From Aliamphritea ceti (GTDB taxonomy: Bacteria; Pseudomonadota; Gammaproteobacteria; Pseudomonadales; Balneatricaceae), in NCBI RefSeq assembly GCF_024347215.1, contig NZ_AP025282.1:5022001-5086000 (forward strand): a stretch of 64,000 bases of DNA. Reading direction: 5' to 3'. Under the pieces are notes generated by a model. It made no database searches. It had not been told where the DNA came from and saw only the letters and a list, made by a program, of their open reading frames with translations. A program made the translations under genes and the position numbers. The stretch's first letter is position 1; each line of letters begins with the position of its first letter. This document shows, piece by piece, positions 16,634-29,547 of this stretch.

Positions 16634-17805
16634 CGTGCCAGATGGTTGATAGCCTGCTCTAAGCCTGCAAGCGTTAACGGGTACATATGGCCGTTCAATT
16701 GCTGATTTATCATCTGAGTACTGCGGGTGTATTGCCAATAATCTTCCCGGGCTGGATTTAGCCAGACAGCCTTATCCCAAACATCCAGAATTCGCTGTAA
16801 CCATACTTGTCCGGCTTCTTCATTCATATGCTCAACACTGCCGTAACGCTCCTGTAATTCATAAGGAGACATAGCTGCATCGCCAACGAAAATTACCCGG
16901 TAATCTTTACCATAAGTACGCAAAACTTCGAGAGTAGAAACTGTTTCCTGAAATCGTCGCTGATTATTCTGCCAGAGCTTTTCATAGACACAGTTATGAA
17001 AGTAATAATACTCAAGATGTTTGAATTCACTGCGTACGGCCGAAAAGAGTTGCTCACAAATACGGATGTAAGGATCCATAGAACCACCAACATCCAAAAA
17101 CAACAGTACTTTAGCAGCGTTATGGCGTTCGGGAACCAGTTTGATATCCAGCAAGCCGGCATTATTTGCAGTACTGCGAATAGTATCCGCCAGATCAAGC
17201 TCTTCAGCGGCGCCCTCACGTGCAAAACGCCTTAGCTTCCTCAATGCCACCTGAATATTCCGGATACCCAGTGTCTGAGAATCATCGAGATTACGAAACT
17301 CACGCTTCTCCCACACTTTTACTGCCCGTTTATGCTGACTCTGACCACCGATACGAACACCTTCCGGATTATAACCGCTATGTCCAAAAGGCGATGTTCC
17401 TCCAGTGCCTATCCATTTATTCCCGCCAGCATGGCGTCCTTGTTGATCTTTAAGCCTGTCCTGCAGAGTTTCAAGTAGTTTATCGAGACCGCCAAGCGCT
17501 TCTATCTGTTGTTTTTCTTCCGCTGATAAATGCTTAAGAAACTCAGCCTTCAGCCAGTATTCCGGCAACTCAGCTTCAGGAAATAACTGTACGCTCTCAA
17601 GGCCCTGAAAATACTTACCAAATGCCTGATCAAATCTGTCGAAATACTTTTCATCTTTAATCAGACACAAACGTGCCAACAGATAAAAATCGTCGAGATC
17701 AGCAAACACTACCCGTTTTTGCAGCGCTTCCAGTAATACCAGTAACTCATTCAGACTAACCGGTACTCTGGCTTGCCTCAGCGCAAAGAAGAACTCAATC
17801 AGCAC
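16630..17805 (-). CDS. VWA-domain protein (CoxE-like), partner of MoxR ATPase
   Basis: A 391-residue soluble protein. The N-terminal two-thirds are basic and charged, with a glycine-rich linker (around residues 127-154). A von Willebrand A-like domain starts near residue 232 with the MIDAS-like DVGGSMD (238-244); the first Ser of the classic DxSxS is Gly here. Such proteins act with MoxR AAA+ ATPases to remodel or insert cofactors into target enzymes. It lies 15 bp downstream of the MoxR gene on the same strand. The target is unknown. Confidence 0.85.
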   Translation of the reverse strand: MLIEFFFALRQARVPVSLNELLVLLEALQKRVVFADLDDFYLLARLCLIKDEKYFDRFDQAFGKYFQGLESVQLFPEAELPEYWLKAEFLKHLSAEEKQQIEALGGLDKLLETLQDRLKDQQGRHAGGNKWIGTGGTSPFGHSGYNPEGVRIGGQSQHKRAVKVWEKREFRNLDDSQTLGIRNIQVALRKLRRFAREGAAEELDLADTIRSTANNAGLLDIKLVPERHNAAKVLLFLDVGGSMDPYIRICEQLFSAVRSEFKHLEYYYFHNCVYEKLWQNNQRRFQETVSTLEVLRTYGKDYRVIFVGDAAMSPYELQERYGSVEHMNEEAGQVWLQRILDVWDKAVWLNPAREDYWQYTRSTQMINQQLNGHMYPLTLAGLEQAINHLAR

Positions 17806-17820
17806 AACAGTACTCTCTCC

Positions 17821-18666
17821 TTAACCGGAGGTTCGACGGGACAGAAAGGCTAACCGTTCCAGCATATGAACATCCTGTTCATTCTTCAGTAGTGCACCAT
17901 GTAACGGTGGGATAGCCTTACTACTATCTTTACTGTGCAAAATGTCTGCCGAAAGTTTGTCAGCCATCAGCAGTTTCAGCCAGTCAATCAACTCTGACGT
18001 TGAAGGTTTTTTCTTCAGGCCATTCAAACCGCGCACCTCAAAGAAAACTTCCAGAGCTTCCTGTACCAGTTGCTTCTCTAAATCAGGAAAATGTACCTGT
18101 ACGATTTGCTTCATTGTCTGCACATCAGGGAACTGTATGTAATGGAAAAAACAGCGACGCAGAAAAGCATCCGGTAATTCTTTTTCATTATTTGAGGTGA
18201 TAATGATAATAGGCCGGTGTCGGGCGACTATTGCTTCACCTGTCTCATAAACACTGAATTCCATCTTATCCAGCTCGACCAGTAAATCATTGGGGAACTC
18301 AATGTCAGCTTTATCGATCTCATCAATCAGCAATACTACCTGTTCATCTGCTTCAAACGCCTGCCAGAGAATCCCTTTTCTAATATAGTTGCTGATGTCG
18401 TGTACCCGTTCATCGCCCAGCTGAGAGTCTCTCAGGCGTGAGACAGCATCATATTCATACAGCCCCTGCTGAGCTTTAGTGGTCGACTTGATATGCCAGC
18501 GTAACAACCTTTTGCCAAGTGCTGCTGCAACTTCTTCAGCCAGCATAGTTTTACCCGTACCAGGCTCACCTTTAACCAGTAAGGGCCGCTGTAGTGTAAT
18601 CGCTGCATTAACTGCCATCTGCAAATCAGATGTTGCTACATATTGCTCTGTCCCTTCAAAGCGCAT
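17821..18666 (-). CDS. MoxR-family AAA+ ATPase
   Basis: A 281-residue AAA+ ATPase. Walker A is GEPGTGKT (33-40), Walker B is VVLLIDEIDKAD, sensor 1 is IIIITSNNEKELPDAFLRR with the arginine finger region, and the C-terminal lid follows. ATG 18666 is chosen because AAGGAGG lies eight bases upstream; an in-frame GTG at 18687 would overlap the upstream deaminase. It forms a MoxR-VWA chaperone pair with the next gene and is itself preceded after about 13 bp by the cytosine deaminase-like gene. Confidence 0.92.
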   Translation of the reverse strand: MRFEGTEQYVATSDLQMAVNAAITLQRPLLVKGEPGTGKTMLAEEVAAALGKRLLRWHIKSTTKAQQGLYEYDAVSRLRDSQLGDERVHDISNYIRKGILWQAFEADEQVVLLIDEIDKADIEFPNDLLVELDKMEFSVYETGEAIVARHRPIIIITSNNEKELPDAFLRRCFFHYIQFPDVQTMKQIVQVHFPDLEKQLVQEALEVFFEVRGLNGLKKKPSTSELIDWLKLLMADKLSADILHSKDSSKAIPPLHGALLKNEQDVHMLERLAFLSRRTSG

Positions 18667-18679
18667 CACCAGCCCCTCC

Positions 18680-19117
18680 TTATTCACCTATATCTTCATT
18701 CCAGAGTTCAGGCTTAGCGGCAATAAAATCCTGCATAATTTGATAACACTCAGCATCATCTACCAAGGTAAGCTCAACACCCCGGCTACGGACATACTCT
18801 TCAGGCCCCTTAAAAGTACGATTTTCACCGACAATCACCTTAGGAATACCATATAAAAGCACCGTGCCGCTGCACATGTCACAGGGGGATAAAGTCGAAT
18901 ACAAAGTTGCACGTTTATAGTCAGCAGCACTCAGCCTACCGGCGTTTTCAAAACAATCCATTTCAGCATGCAACACACAGCTGCCTTTCTGCACCCGCTG
19001 GTTATGCCCCCGCGCGACTATCTCGTCATCAATAACTAAAACTGAACCGATGGGAATGCCGCCTTCCGCCAGACCCTGCTTTGCTTCATCGATTGCTGCC
19101 TGTAGGAACTTATCCAT
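18680..19117 (-). CDS. Cytosine deaminase-like enzyme (yeast FCY1 type)
   Basis: A 145-residue zinc deaminase of the cytidine deaminase superfamily. Zinc ligands and the proton-shuttling Glu lie in LHAEMDCFEN and SPCDMCSG. From memory, RGHNQRVQKGS, TLYSTLSPCDMC, YGIPKVIVGEN and the C-terminal WNEDIGE closely match Saccharomyces FCY1 (cytosine deaminase), including the C-terminal Trp and Asp that close that active site. This is unlike TadA or guanine deaminase, so cytosine or a related amino-pyrimidine or creatinine-like substrate is likely. It is the first gene of a probable deaminase-MoxR-VWA operon. Typical bacterial CodA is an unrelated amidohydrolase. Confidence 0.82.
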   Translation of the reverse strand: MDKFLQAAIDEAKQGLAEGGIPIGSVLVIDDEIVARGHNQRVQKGSCVLHAEMDCFENAGRLSAADYKRATLYSTLSPCDMCSGTVLLYGIPKVIVGENRTFKGPEEYVRSRGVELTLVDDAECYQIMQDFIAAKPELWNEDIGE

Positions 19118-19339
19118 AATTTATTTTCTCGTTTTAATTCAGTACTCCGTGAGCATACCTAATCATCTAGTAGGAAGACAATTTCACCCTATATTCAAGA
19201 TCTTCCGACTAACCATAAAGACCTCATGATTTCAGGCTAATAAGGTAAGAAATCTGAAGTAGAGCTCGTATGAACTGAAAAAACTGAATACAGGTGGGCT
19301 TGAGCAGCCGAAGATCTGACTTTTCTGCAGACGAAAAAA
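19118..19339. other. Intergenic, no gene seen
   Basis: This stretch lies between the deaminase start and the rRNA operon terminator. It should contain the promoter of the deaminase operon. I see no convincing gene or repeat. Confidence 0.4.
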
Positions 19340-19366
19340 AAACCCTGCTACAACGTAGCAGGGTTT
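19340..19366 (-). terminator. rRNA operon terminator
   Basis: AAACCCTGCTAC (19340-19351) pairs with GTAGCAGGGTTT (19355-19366). Read on the minus strand the hairpin is followed by a run of T, just downstream of the 5S gene. Confidence 0.9.
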
Positions 19367-19376
19367 CTTAAATAGG

Positions 19377-19494
19377 TGCTTGGCGATGACCTACTCTCAC
19401 ATGGGGAATCCCCACACTACCATCGGCGCTAAGACGTTTCACTTCCGAGTTCGGTAAGGGATCGGGTGGTTCCATCTCGCTATGGTCGCCAAGC
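19377..19494 (-). rRNA. rrf: 5S ribosomal RNA
   Basis: The minus strand begins TGCTTGGCGACCATAGCGAG and ends with the complementary TCGCCAAGCA, so the terminal stem closes. Internal segments such as CCGAACTCGGAAGTGAAAC are standard for gammaproteobacterial 5S. The length of about 118 bases is as expected. It is the last gene of the operon. Confidence 0.96.
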
Positions 19495-19617
19495 AAAAAA
19501 CTGTAACAATAAAAATCCTGTATGCCTTCTTCAGGCTAATCCGAGTCTTAAGATGATGTACAAACTCTAATCCAACATGCTTTGCAGCAATGTATCTTCA
19601 TCAATCACTTGATCCGT

Positions 19618-19635
19618 GTTGTGTAATCACACAAC
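19618..19635. repeat. Small hairpin in the 23S-5S spacer
   Basis: GTTGTGT (19618-19624) pairs with ACACAAC (19629-19635) over a four-base loop. It lies just outside the 23S processing stem and may help rRNA maturation. Confidence 0.4.
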
Positions 19636-19638
19636 CAA

Positions 19639-19654
19639 ACGCTTTTGGCGTTAT

Positions 19655-19663
<9 letters not shown>
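19639..19663 (-). other. 23S processing stem, trailer arm
   Basis: This arm is nearly perfectly complementary to 22539-22561 at the other end of the 23S gene; they share the ATATGGTCAAG core and an outer ACnCTTTTGG block. Such a long stem is the expected RNase III substrate that releases pre-23S. Confidence 0.75.
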
Positions 19664-22538
<2,875 letters not shown>

Positions 22539-22545
<7 letters not shown>

Positions 22546-22561
22546 TATAACCCAAAAGGGT
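22539..22561 (-). other. 23S processing stem, leader arm
   Basis: This is the complement of 19639-19663 across the whole 23S gene. Together they form the pre-23S double-strand stem. Confidence 0.75.
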
Positions 22562-22700
22562 CTGATTCAAAGTGACTGATAAAACTTCATAGCCATCTAC
22601 TTTATACAAAGTAAATAACGCTGAAGTAACGATACATTTACGCCGGATTAGCGCTTGTACATTTTTTACTTCTTAATTCTCGTTTTTTACAGGATTTAAA

Positions 22701-22713
22701 TTGTTAAAGAGCG
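22701..22713 (-). promoter_or_regulatory. boxA antitermination site in the 16S-23S spacer
   Basis: The minus strand reads CGCTCTTTAACAA, matching the E. coli rrn boxA core (TGCTCTTTAACA). An identical copy lies in the 16S leader. NusB/NusE binding here would keep polymerase processive through the 23S gene. Confidence 0.8.
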
Positions 22714-22892
22714 TTTAAAGCAAAAAGCTTTAAAAGATAGTCACAACATCGTGAATATTTTTTAAAACTTTCATAAACTTGAGCGATAATGCGATCATTA
22801 CATCACTGCCAAGCTTTTCTTTATCAAGGCGAAGTAATCCGACACATAGTCTGCCATGTGAGGTATTGCTTCAACGAAGAGAAAGGAAAGGT

Positions 22893-22969
<77 letters not shown>

Positions 22970-23008
22970 ATGTCTTGGTATAAATACCAATTCGCTCTCT
23001 TTACATTC

Positions 23009-23035
23009 TGATCAGATAATTCGTGTGAACGCTTG
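23009..23035 (-). other. 16S processing stem, trailer arm
   Basis: This arm runs from TGATCAGATAATTCGTGTG to GCTTG. It is complementary to 24714-24740 in the leader, with 17 or more consecutive pairs plus an outer block. The stem encloses the entire 16S gene and is the expected RNase III site. Confidence 0.85.
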
Positions 23036-23054
23036 CTGAGAATCCGCTATCGTT

Positions 23055-24593
<1,539 letters not shown>

Positions 24594-24600
24594 TAATTTC

Positions 24601-24649
24601 GACACTGTAAACAGTGTCTTAAATCTAGCTCAAAGTTAAACTAACTTTG
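24601..24649 (-). other. 16S leader hairpins
   Basis: Two small perfect hairpins lie just upstream of 16S: GACACTG/CAGTGTC (24601-24618) and CAAAGTTA/TAACTTTG (24631-24649). They fall inside the processing stem and probably assist early 16S folding. Confidence 0.45.
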
Positions 24650-24713
24650 TAAATCTCATAAATGAATTCACTAGGTTGCTTATCTTTGATAAAGCTTTTG
24701 TGCTTCATCTCAA

Positions 24714-24740
24714 CAAGCGCCCACACGAATTATCTGATCA
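24714..24740 (-). other. 16S processing stem, leader arm
   Basis: This is the partner of 23009-23035; the shared block is CACACGAATTATCTGATCA. Together they form the pre-16S double-stranded stem. Confidence 0.85.
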
Positions 24741-24742
24741 AA

Positions 24743-24755
24743 TTGTTAAAGAGCG
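24743..24755 (-). promoter_or_regulatory. boxA antitermination site in the rRNA leader
   Basis: The minus strand reads CGCTCTTTAACAA, identical to the spacer copy and matching E. coli boxA. It lies between promoter P2 and the 16S gene, the normal place. Confidence 0.82.
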
Positions 24756-24818
24756 TTGCTTAATCCGTCTCAGCAGTCGGTGTTGACCGTGGCTGCTGTC
24801 GTCTCAAGCGAGGTGCGT

Positions 24819-24846
24819 ATTCTACTCAACACCCGGTGGAAGTCAA
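24819..24846 (-). promoter_or_regulatory. rRNA promoter P2
   Basis: On the minus strand TTGACT (24841-24846) and TAGAAT (24819-24824) are separated by 16 bp, and a CTTGAGACG block follows in the early transcribed region. Confidence 0.8.
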
Positions 24847-25030
24847 CGCTTATTTTCAGAAGATTTTGAATCATTCCGCAGAATGTTTCAAAACCGGAAA
24901 AACAAGCTTTCGTTCCGGTCGAAGCATTTCACTCGAACTTCAAAACAAGCTGTTTATCAGTGAGTTACTTTGTTTCTCATTGTGTCTGCTGTCTGCGTTG
25001 CCGCTGTCTTGCGTCTCAATGTGGGGGCGT

Positions 25031-25058
25031 ATTATAGGGACCAACTGAAAAGAGTCAA
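25031..25058 (-). promoter_or_regulatory. rRNA promoter P1
   Basis: On the minus strand TTGACT (25053-25058) and a perfect TATAAT (25031-25036) are separated by 16 bp. The G+C-rich discriminator ACGCCCCC follows, as in stringently controlled rRNA promoters. The bases upstream are A+T-rich and may act as an UP element. A TTGAGACG block follows both P1 and P2. Confidence 0.9.
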
Positions 25059-25159
25059 CAGCCTTTTGAGCAATAATTGTAATTAGTTTTTGCGCTGCAA
25101 AAATCGCGGCTTTTATCGCTATGCAGATCGCTACATAAACCGCTAACGACAGGCATAAA

Positions 25160-25186
25160 AAAACGCAGCTATATAAGCTGCGTTTT
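25160..25186 (-). terminator. Terminator of the ubiB-his-tat gene cluster
   Basis: AAAACGCAGCT (25160-25170) pairs with AGCTGCGTTTT (25176-25186) over a five-base loop, 27 bp after the tatC stop on the minus strand, followed by T-rich sequence. Confidence 0.85.
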
Positions 25187-25212
25187 AATTCATTCTAATC
25201 TGTCGAGACTAC

Positions 25213-26013
25213 TTAAGAAGCTTTGTTCTCTTCTTCCTGCTGGATAGCTTCATCCAACTCTTCATCCTGGTCATCGGTGTTACGCGGAATAATGACAGAA
25301 AGTATGATCCCTAACTCAAACAACAACCACATTGGCAATGCCAGTAGTGTTTGCGAAATAACATCCGGCGGTGTCAGTAACATTCCCAGTACGAAGCAGC
25401 CAACAATGACATATGCACGCTTCGACCGCAGACTTTCAACATCGCTGATACCGGCCCATACAATCAACAGCGTCGCTATCGGGATTTCAAATACGATGCC
25501 AAATGCAAAGAAGATCTTCAGGACAAAATTAAGATAACTGCTTATATCCGTCATTACCGCAACATTTTCCGGCCCAACACTGGTAAAGAAGCCGAAGATC
25601 AGCGGGAAAACGATAAAGTAAGCAAAAGCTACACCGCAATAGAACAGGAAAATACTTGATGCCAGCAACGGTACTGCAAAACGCTTTTCATGCTTATACA
25701 GACCTGGTGCAATGAATCCCCAGATCTGATGCAGAATAAATGGCATCGCTGCAAAGAGAGCAGCAACCAATGTCAGCTTAAATGGCGCAAAGAATGGCGA
25801 AGTAACATCCGTCGCTATCATGCTGGTGCCTTCCGGCAACAACCCTGTTAAAGGTTCCGATATGAGCGTGTAAAGGTCATTCGCAAAATAGAACAGACCC
25901 AAAAAGATTACCAGGATCACCATCAGGGCACGGAGCAAACGCGTACGCAGCTCTACCAGGTGAGAAACAAAGGTTTGTTCTTGTTCGACTTCCGGCTGAT
26001 TAGGATCGATCAT
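25213..26013 (-). CDS. tatC: Sec-independent protein translocase TatC
   Basis: A 266-residue polytopic inner-membrane protein with six hydrophobic segments. The N-terminal FVSHLVELRTRLLRAL is the TatC hallmark that recognises twin-arginine signal peptides, and FYCGVAFAYFIVFPLIFGFF is a conserved TatC region. It forms the receptor complex with TatB. The gene overlaps the end of tatB by 14 bp and is the last of the cluster. The acidic cytoplasmic tail (DDQDEELDEAIQQEEEN) is typical. Confidence 0.96.
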   Translation of the reverse strand: MIDPNQPEVEQEQTFVSHLVELRTRLLRALMVILVIFLGLFYFANDLYTLISEPLTGLLPEGTSMIATDVTSPFFAPFKLTLVAALFAAMPFILHQIWGFIAPGLYKHEKRFAVPLLASSIFLFYCGVAFAYFIVFPLIFGFFTSVGPENVAVMTDISSYLNFVLKIFFAFGIVFEIPIATLLIVWAGISDVESLRSKRAYVIVGCFVLGMLLTPPDVISQTLLALPMWLLFELGIILSVIIPRNTDDQDEELDEAIQQEEENKAS

Positions 26014-26377
26014 TACTGGCTGGCTTATCTTCGCTGTTTATGGTCTCAGGCGTTTCAACTTCTGAGACAGGCATTTTGTCGAGTTCGTCATGTGCAGCGC
26101 TAATCTCTTTCTGCAAATCAACGTTCGCCTGATCAAACGGCTGACGCATTTCATTCAGCTCCTGATCAAGGTCGTCTTTTTGCATCGCAACCTGGCGACG
26201 CATCTCATCAAGACGAAGCTCTTCACTAATTTCTGACTGAATACCGCCAATAGTTCGCCGGGCTTTACCAACCCAAAGGCCGACAGTACGTGCTGCAACC
26301 GGCAATTTCTCCGGTCCCAGTACTATGAGGCCAACCACGCCAATAATCAGAAGTTCGGCAAAACCGATATCAAACAT
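26000..26377 (-). CDS. tatB: Sec-independent protein translocase TatB
   Basis: A 125-residue protein with one N-terminal membrane helix (FDIGFAELLIIGVVGLIVLGPEKLP) ending in the GPEKLP hinge, then an amphipathic helix and a long charged cytoplasmic tail. These features separate TatB from TatA. It pairs with TatC to bind Tat signal peptides. It lies 14 bp after tatA and overlaps tatC. Confidence 0.95.
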   Translation of the reverse strand: MFDIGFAELLIIGVVGLIVLGPEKLPVAARTVGLWVGKARRTIGGIQSEISEELRLDEMRRQVAMQKDDLDQELNEMRQPFDQANVDLQKEISAAHDELDKMPVSEVETPETINSEDKPASNDRS

Positions 26378-26391
26378 TCAGGACTACCTGA

Positions 26392-26637
26392 TTACTTGTC
26401 AGACTTAGGTTCTTCAGCCGCTTCTTTTGCTGCAGGCTTATCACCTTCTGCAAAATCAGCATCAGCAGGAATCTGCTTTTTGTCTTCTTCAGCTGCGCCA
26501 TCGTTCATTGCTTTTTTGAAGCCTTTAACTGCACCACCTAAGTCACCGCCAATATTGCGCAGTTTTTTAGTACCGAACAACAGAACAATGATGACCAGAA
26601 CGATTGCTAATTGCCAAAGACTAATACCACCTAACAT
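26392..26637 (-). CDS. tatA: Sec-independent protein translocase TatA
   Basis: An 81-residue protein: a short N-terminal helix (SLWQLAIVLVIIVLLFGTKKL), the FGTKKLRNIGGDLG hinge and amphipathic helix, then an acidic tail. It oligomerises to form the Tat pore. ATG 26637 is chosen by family length and GGAG eight bases upstream; a longer in-frame opening at 26676 would overlap the HIT gene. Confidence 0.96.
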   Translation of the reverse strand: MLGGISLWQLAIVLVIIVLLFGTKKLRNIGGDLGGAVKGFKKAMNDGAAEEDKKQIPADADFAEGDKPAAKEAAEEPKSDK

Positions 26638-26650
26638 AATATCTACTCCG

Positions 26651-26986
26651 TTATTGCATTGGCGGCATATCGCCACCCATCAAATGAAAATGCATGTGCC
26701 AGACCTCTTGTCCGCCGCCATGTCCAGTATTGGTTACTGTCCTGAATCCTGCATCCAGGCCCTGCTGTTTCGCTATCTTGGGAATGGTGAGCATCAGATG
26801 AGCTATCAACTGCTGATCAGCACGTTCAAGATCATATAAATTCTCGATATGCTTCCGCGGTATCACTAACAGATGTACTGCGGCTTTAGGCTGGATATCC
26901 CGGAAAGCTATTACCTGCTCATCCTGATATACAATATCTGCGGTCACATCACCTTTAGCGATACGACAAAAAATACAGTCAGCCAT
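26651..26986 (-). CDS. hinT: HIT-family purine nucleotide phosphoramidase
   Basis: A 111-residue histidine-triad protein. The active site WHMHFHLMGG carries the H-x-H-x-H triad, and CIFCRIAKGD near the start and LLVIPRKHIENLYDL are typical of the HinT branch. It hydrolyses AMP-lysine-type phosphoramidates in vitro; the cellular role is unclear. The start overlaps the hisE stop by eight bases, so the two are coupled. Confidence 0.9.
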   Translation of the reverse strand: MADCIFCRIAKGDVTADIVYQDEQVIAFRDIQPKAAVHLLVIPRKHIENLYDLERADQQLIAHLMLTIPKIAKQQGLDAGFRTVTNTGHGGGQEVWHMHFHLMGGDMPPMQ

Positions 26987-27320
26987 TATCTTTGTTGGGA
27001 CGACTAGCCTTTTCTTCAAGGCCTGACATGTCAAAACGACGTGCCAACTCGTTTACCACCGCTTCCGGACGCTCACCTAGATGCGATAACGCGACCAGTG
27101 AATGGAACCACAAATCAGCTACTTCATAGATAACATCTTTGTTATCCCCACTGCTCTGAGCATCTTTAGCAGCCAATATAGATTCAGTCGCCTCTTCGCC
27201 TACTTTTTCCAGAATCTTATTCAGACCCTTTGCATGCAAACTTGCCACATACGAACTGTCAGCGGCCGCATCTTTACGTGCTTCTAAGATATCACCTAAT
27301 TGTGTCAATACGTCGTTCAT
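26979..27320 (-). CDS. hisE: Phosphoribosyl-ATP pyrophosphatase
   Basis: A 113-residue MazG-like all-helical enzyme that converts PR-ATP to PR-AMP, the second step of histidine synthesis. The metal-binding signature GEEATESILAAKD and the second EVADLWFHSLVAL helix are present. It is separate from HisI, as in Pseudomonas and unlike the fused enterobacterial HisIE, and lies 10 bp downstream of hisI. Confidence 0.95.
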   Translation of the reverse strand: MNDVLTQLGDILEARKDAAADSSYVASLHAKGLNKILEKVGEEATESILAAKDAQSSGDNKDVIYEVADLWFHSLVALSHLGERPEAVVNELARRFDMSGLEEKASRPNKDNG

Positions 27321-27329
27321 TACACGGCC

Positions 27330-27749
<420 letters not shown>

Positions 27750-27826
27750 TTTCTACTACCTGTGTACGACAGCCGCCAAGCATACCCCATCAACCAGAGG
27801 GGTGCTATCCCTCTTATAAGGGTGTA

Positions 27827-29455
27827 TCAGCCACGAATAATCAGTGCTAAACCAGCACCTGTCAGCAACCATCCCAGAGGCGGCAGGCTTGCCACGACAG
27901 CCTGAGGTTCCAACAACGTCAAACCGGCACCTGCCAACATCAGAATACCTAATAGTTTAGGCCAGCAACGCTGTGCTTTGCTCGTGGTGTTTTCGCTAAC
28001 CTGCTGCAATTGCTGCTGACGGCTGCTATCTATCTGTTTAATTTGCTGTAATGCCTCATATGTCAGCTGCGGAAGCTGCGGCATTTTTTCCAGCCAGTCC
28101 GGCGCTTGCTGGCGAATATTCTTCCATACGGCCTTAGGCCCCATACGCTCTTTCATCCAGCTTTCAAGAAATGGCTTAGCGGTCTGCCATAAATCCAGGT
28201 CTGGATATAACTGACGCCCCAAGCCTTCGATGTTTAATAAAGTTTTCTGTAACAACACTAACTGTGGCTGCACTTCCATATTAAAGCGCCGGGCTGTCTG
28301 AAACAGACCCATGAGTACTAAACCAAACGAAATATCTTTCAGCGGTTTCTCAAAAATAGGCTCGCAAACACTGCGTATTGCCGTTTCAAAAGCCACTACA
28401 TTCGTATCCGAAGGCACCCAGCCTGATTCTATATGCAGCTGAGCAACCATCCGGTAATCACGTTTGAAGAACGCCAGAAAATTGCGCGCCAGATAACTCT
28501 GGTCTTCACTACTCAATGAACCAACGATCCCAAAGTCGATGGCAATATACTGTGGGGATGAGGGATTATCCCGGGATACAAAAATATTTCCCGGATGCAT
28601 GTCGGCATGAAAGAAGCTGTCCCGAAATACCTGAGTAAAGAAGATTTCAACGCCTTGCTCAGCCAGCTTTTTCATATCTGTATTCTGAGCATTAAGTTGA
28701 TCGACATCGGCAACAGGAATACCGTGAATACGCTCCATTACCAACACATTCTGACGTGTCAGATCCCAGTAGATTTCCGGGACATAAAGAATGGGAGAGC
28801 CTTCGAAGTTACGACGAATCTGAGAACAGTTTGCCGCCTCCTTACGTAAGTCTAACTCATCAAAAATGGTGTTTTCATAATCTGCCACCACTTCAACCAG
28901 CCGTAAGCGTTTGCCTTCTGCCCAGAGTTTTTCAATCAGATGCGCCAAACTAAAGAGTAGATCCACGTCTTTACGAATGATCTTATCGATACCCGGACGT
29001 ACAACTTTGACAATGACTTCATCGCCGCTATACATGAGTGCCTGATGCACCTGAGCAACTGATGCCGACGCCATAGGTTCAGCAGAAAACTCCGCGAACA
29101 GATTTTCAACGTTGTCGCCTAAAGCACGCTCTATCAAACGTCGGGCTTTATCACCAGCGAACGGCGGCACCTGATCCTGTAGCCGCTTTAACTCTAAGGC
29201 AAGATTATCTGGCAGCAGATCCCTTCGGGTAGACAGCATCTGGCCAAATTTAATAAAAATAGGCCCCAGCTCTTCGAGCGCTAAGCGTAACCGCTCGCCT
29301 TCGCTGCGTTTGCCAACCGGAATAAAGTAACGCCACAACATGAGCCAAAGCGCTAAACGCACATACCAGCGCAATGGTAGATTTTCAAAGAAGGTATCCA
29401 GGCGGTATTTTGCAAACACCCGGGCAATTTTAAGCAGTCGCAGTAATTGTCTCAC
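27827..29455 (-). CDS. ubiB: Ubiquinone biosynthesis ATPase/kinase-like protein UbiB
   Basis: A 542-residue UbiB/ABC1/ADCK protein needed for ubiquinone synthesis. The KxGQ motif appears as FIKFGQMLSTRRDLLP. The Ala-rich loop is SASVAQVHQA, the conserved Lys is in VIVKVVRPGI, and HADMHPGNIFV with AIDFGIVG supply the catalytic and metal residues. Two C-terminal hydrophobic helices anchor it in the inner membrane. The start is GTG at 29455. The order ubiB-hisI-hisE-tatABC is as in Pseudomonas. Confidence 0.95.
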   Translation of the reverse strand: MRQLLRLLKIARVFAKYRLDTFFENLPLRWYVRLALWLMLWRYFIPVGKRSEGERLRLALEELGPIFIKFGQMLSTRRDLLPDNLALELKRLQDQVPPFAGDKARRLIERALGDNVENLFAEFSAEPMASASVAQVHQALMYSGDEVIVKVVRPGIDKIIRKDVDLLFSLAHLIEKLWAEGKRLRLVEVVADYENTIFDELDLRKEAANCSQIRRNFEGSPILYVPEIYWDLTRQNVLVMERIHGIPVADVDQLNAQNTDMKKLAEQGVEIFFTQVFRDSFFHADMHPGNIFVSRDNPSSPQYIAIDFGIVGSLSSEDQSYLARNFLAFFKRDYRMVAQLHIESGWVPSDTNVVAFETAIRSVCEPIFEKPLKDISFGLVLMGLFQTARRFNMEVQPQLVLLQKTLLNIEGLGRQLYPDLDLWQTAKPFLESWMKERMGPKAVWKNIRQQAPDWLEKMPQLPQLTYEALQQIKQIDSSRQQQLQQVSENTTSKAQRCWPKLLGILMLAGAGLTLLEPQAVVASLPPLGWLLTGAGLALIIRG

Positions 29456-29547
29456 TGAGGGGCCATGAATATTCAGCTATAGGACGGGACGCCATATTGC
29501 ACGCTTGATAGGGGAAGGTAAAGGAAAACCCATGAGCCGTGTCAAAG

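Noticed and set aside
19196..19315. AGATCTTC and GAAGATCT about 100 bp apart near the rRNA terminator
   Set aside because: Eight-base complementarity at this distance is expected by chance and no function suggests itself.
26638..26676. N-terminal extension of TatA from 26676
   Set aside because: The residues do not match TatA family and overlap the end of the HIT gene; ATG 26637 has GGAG and gives the normal length.
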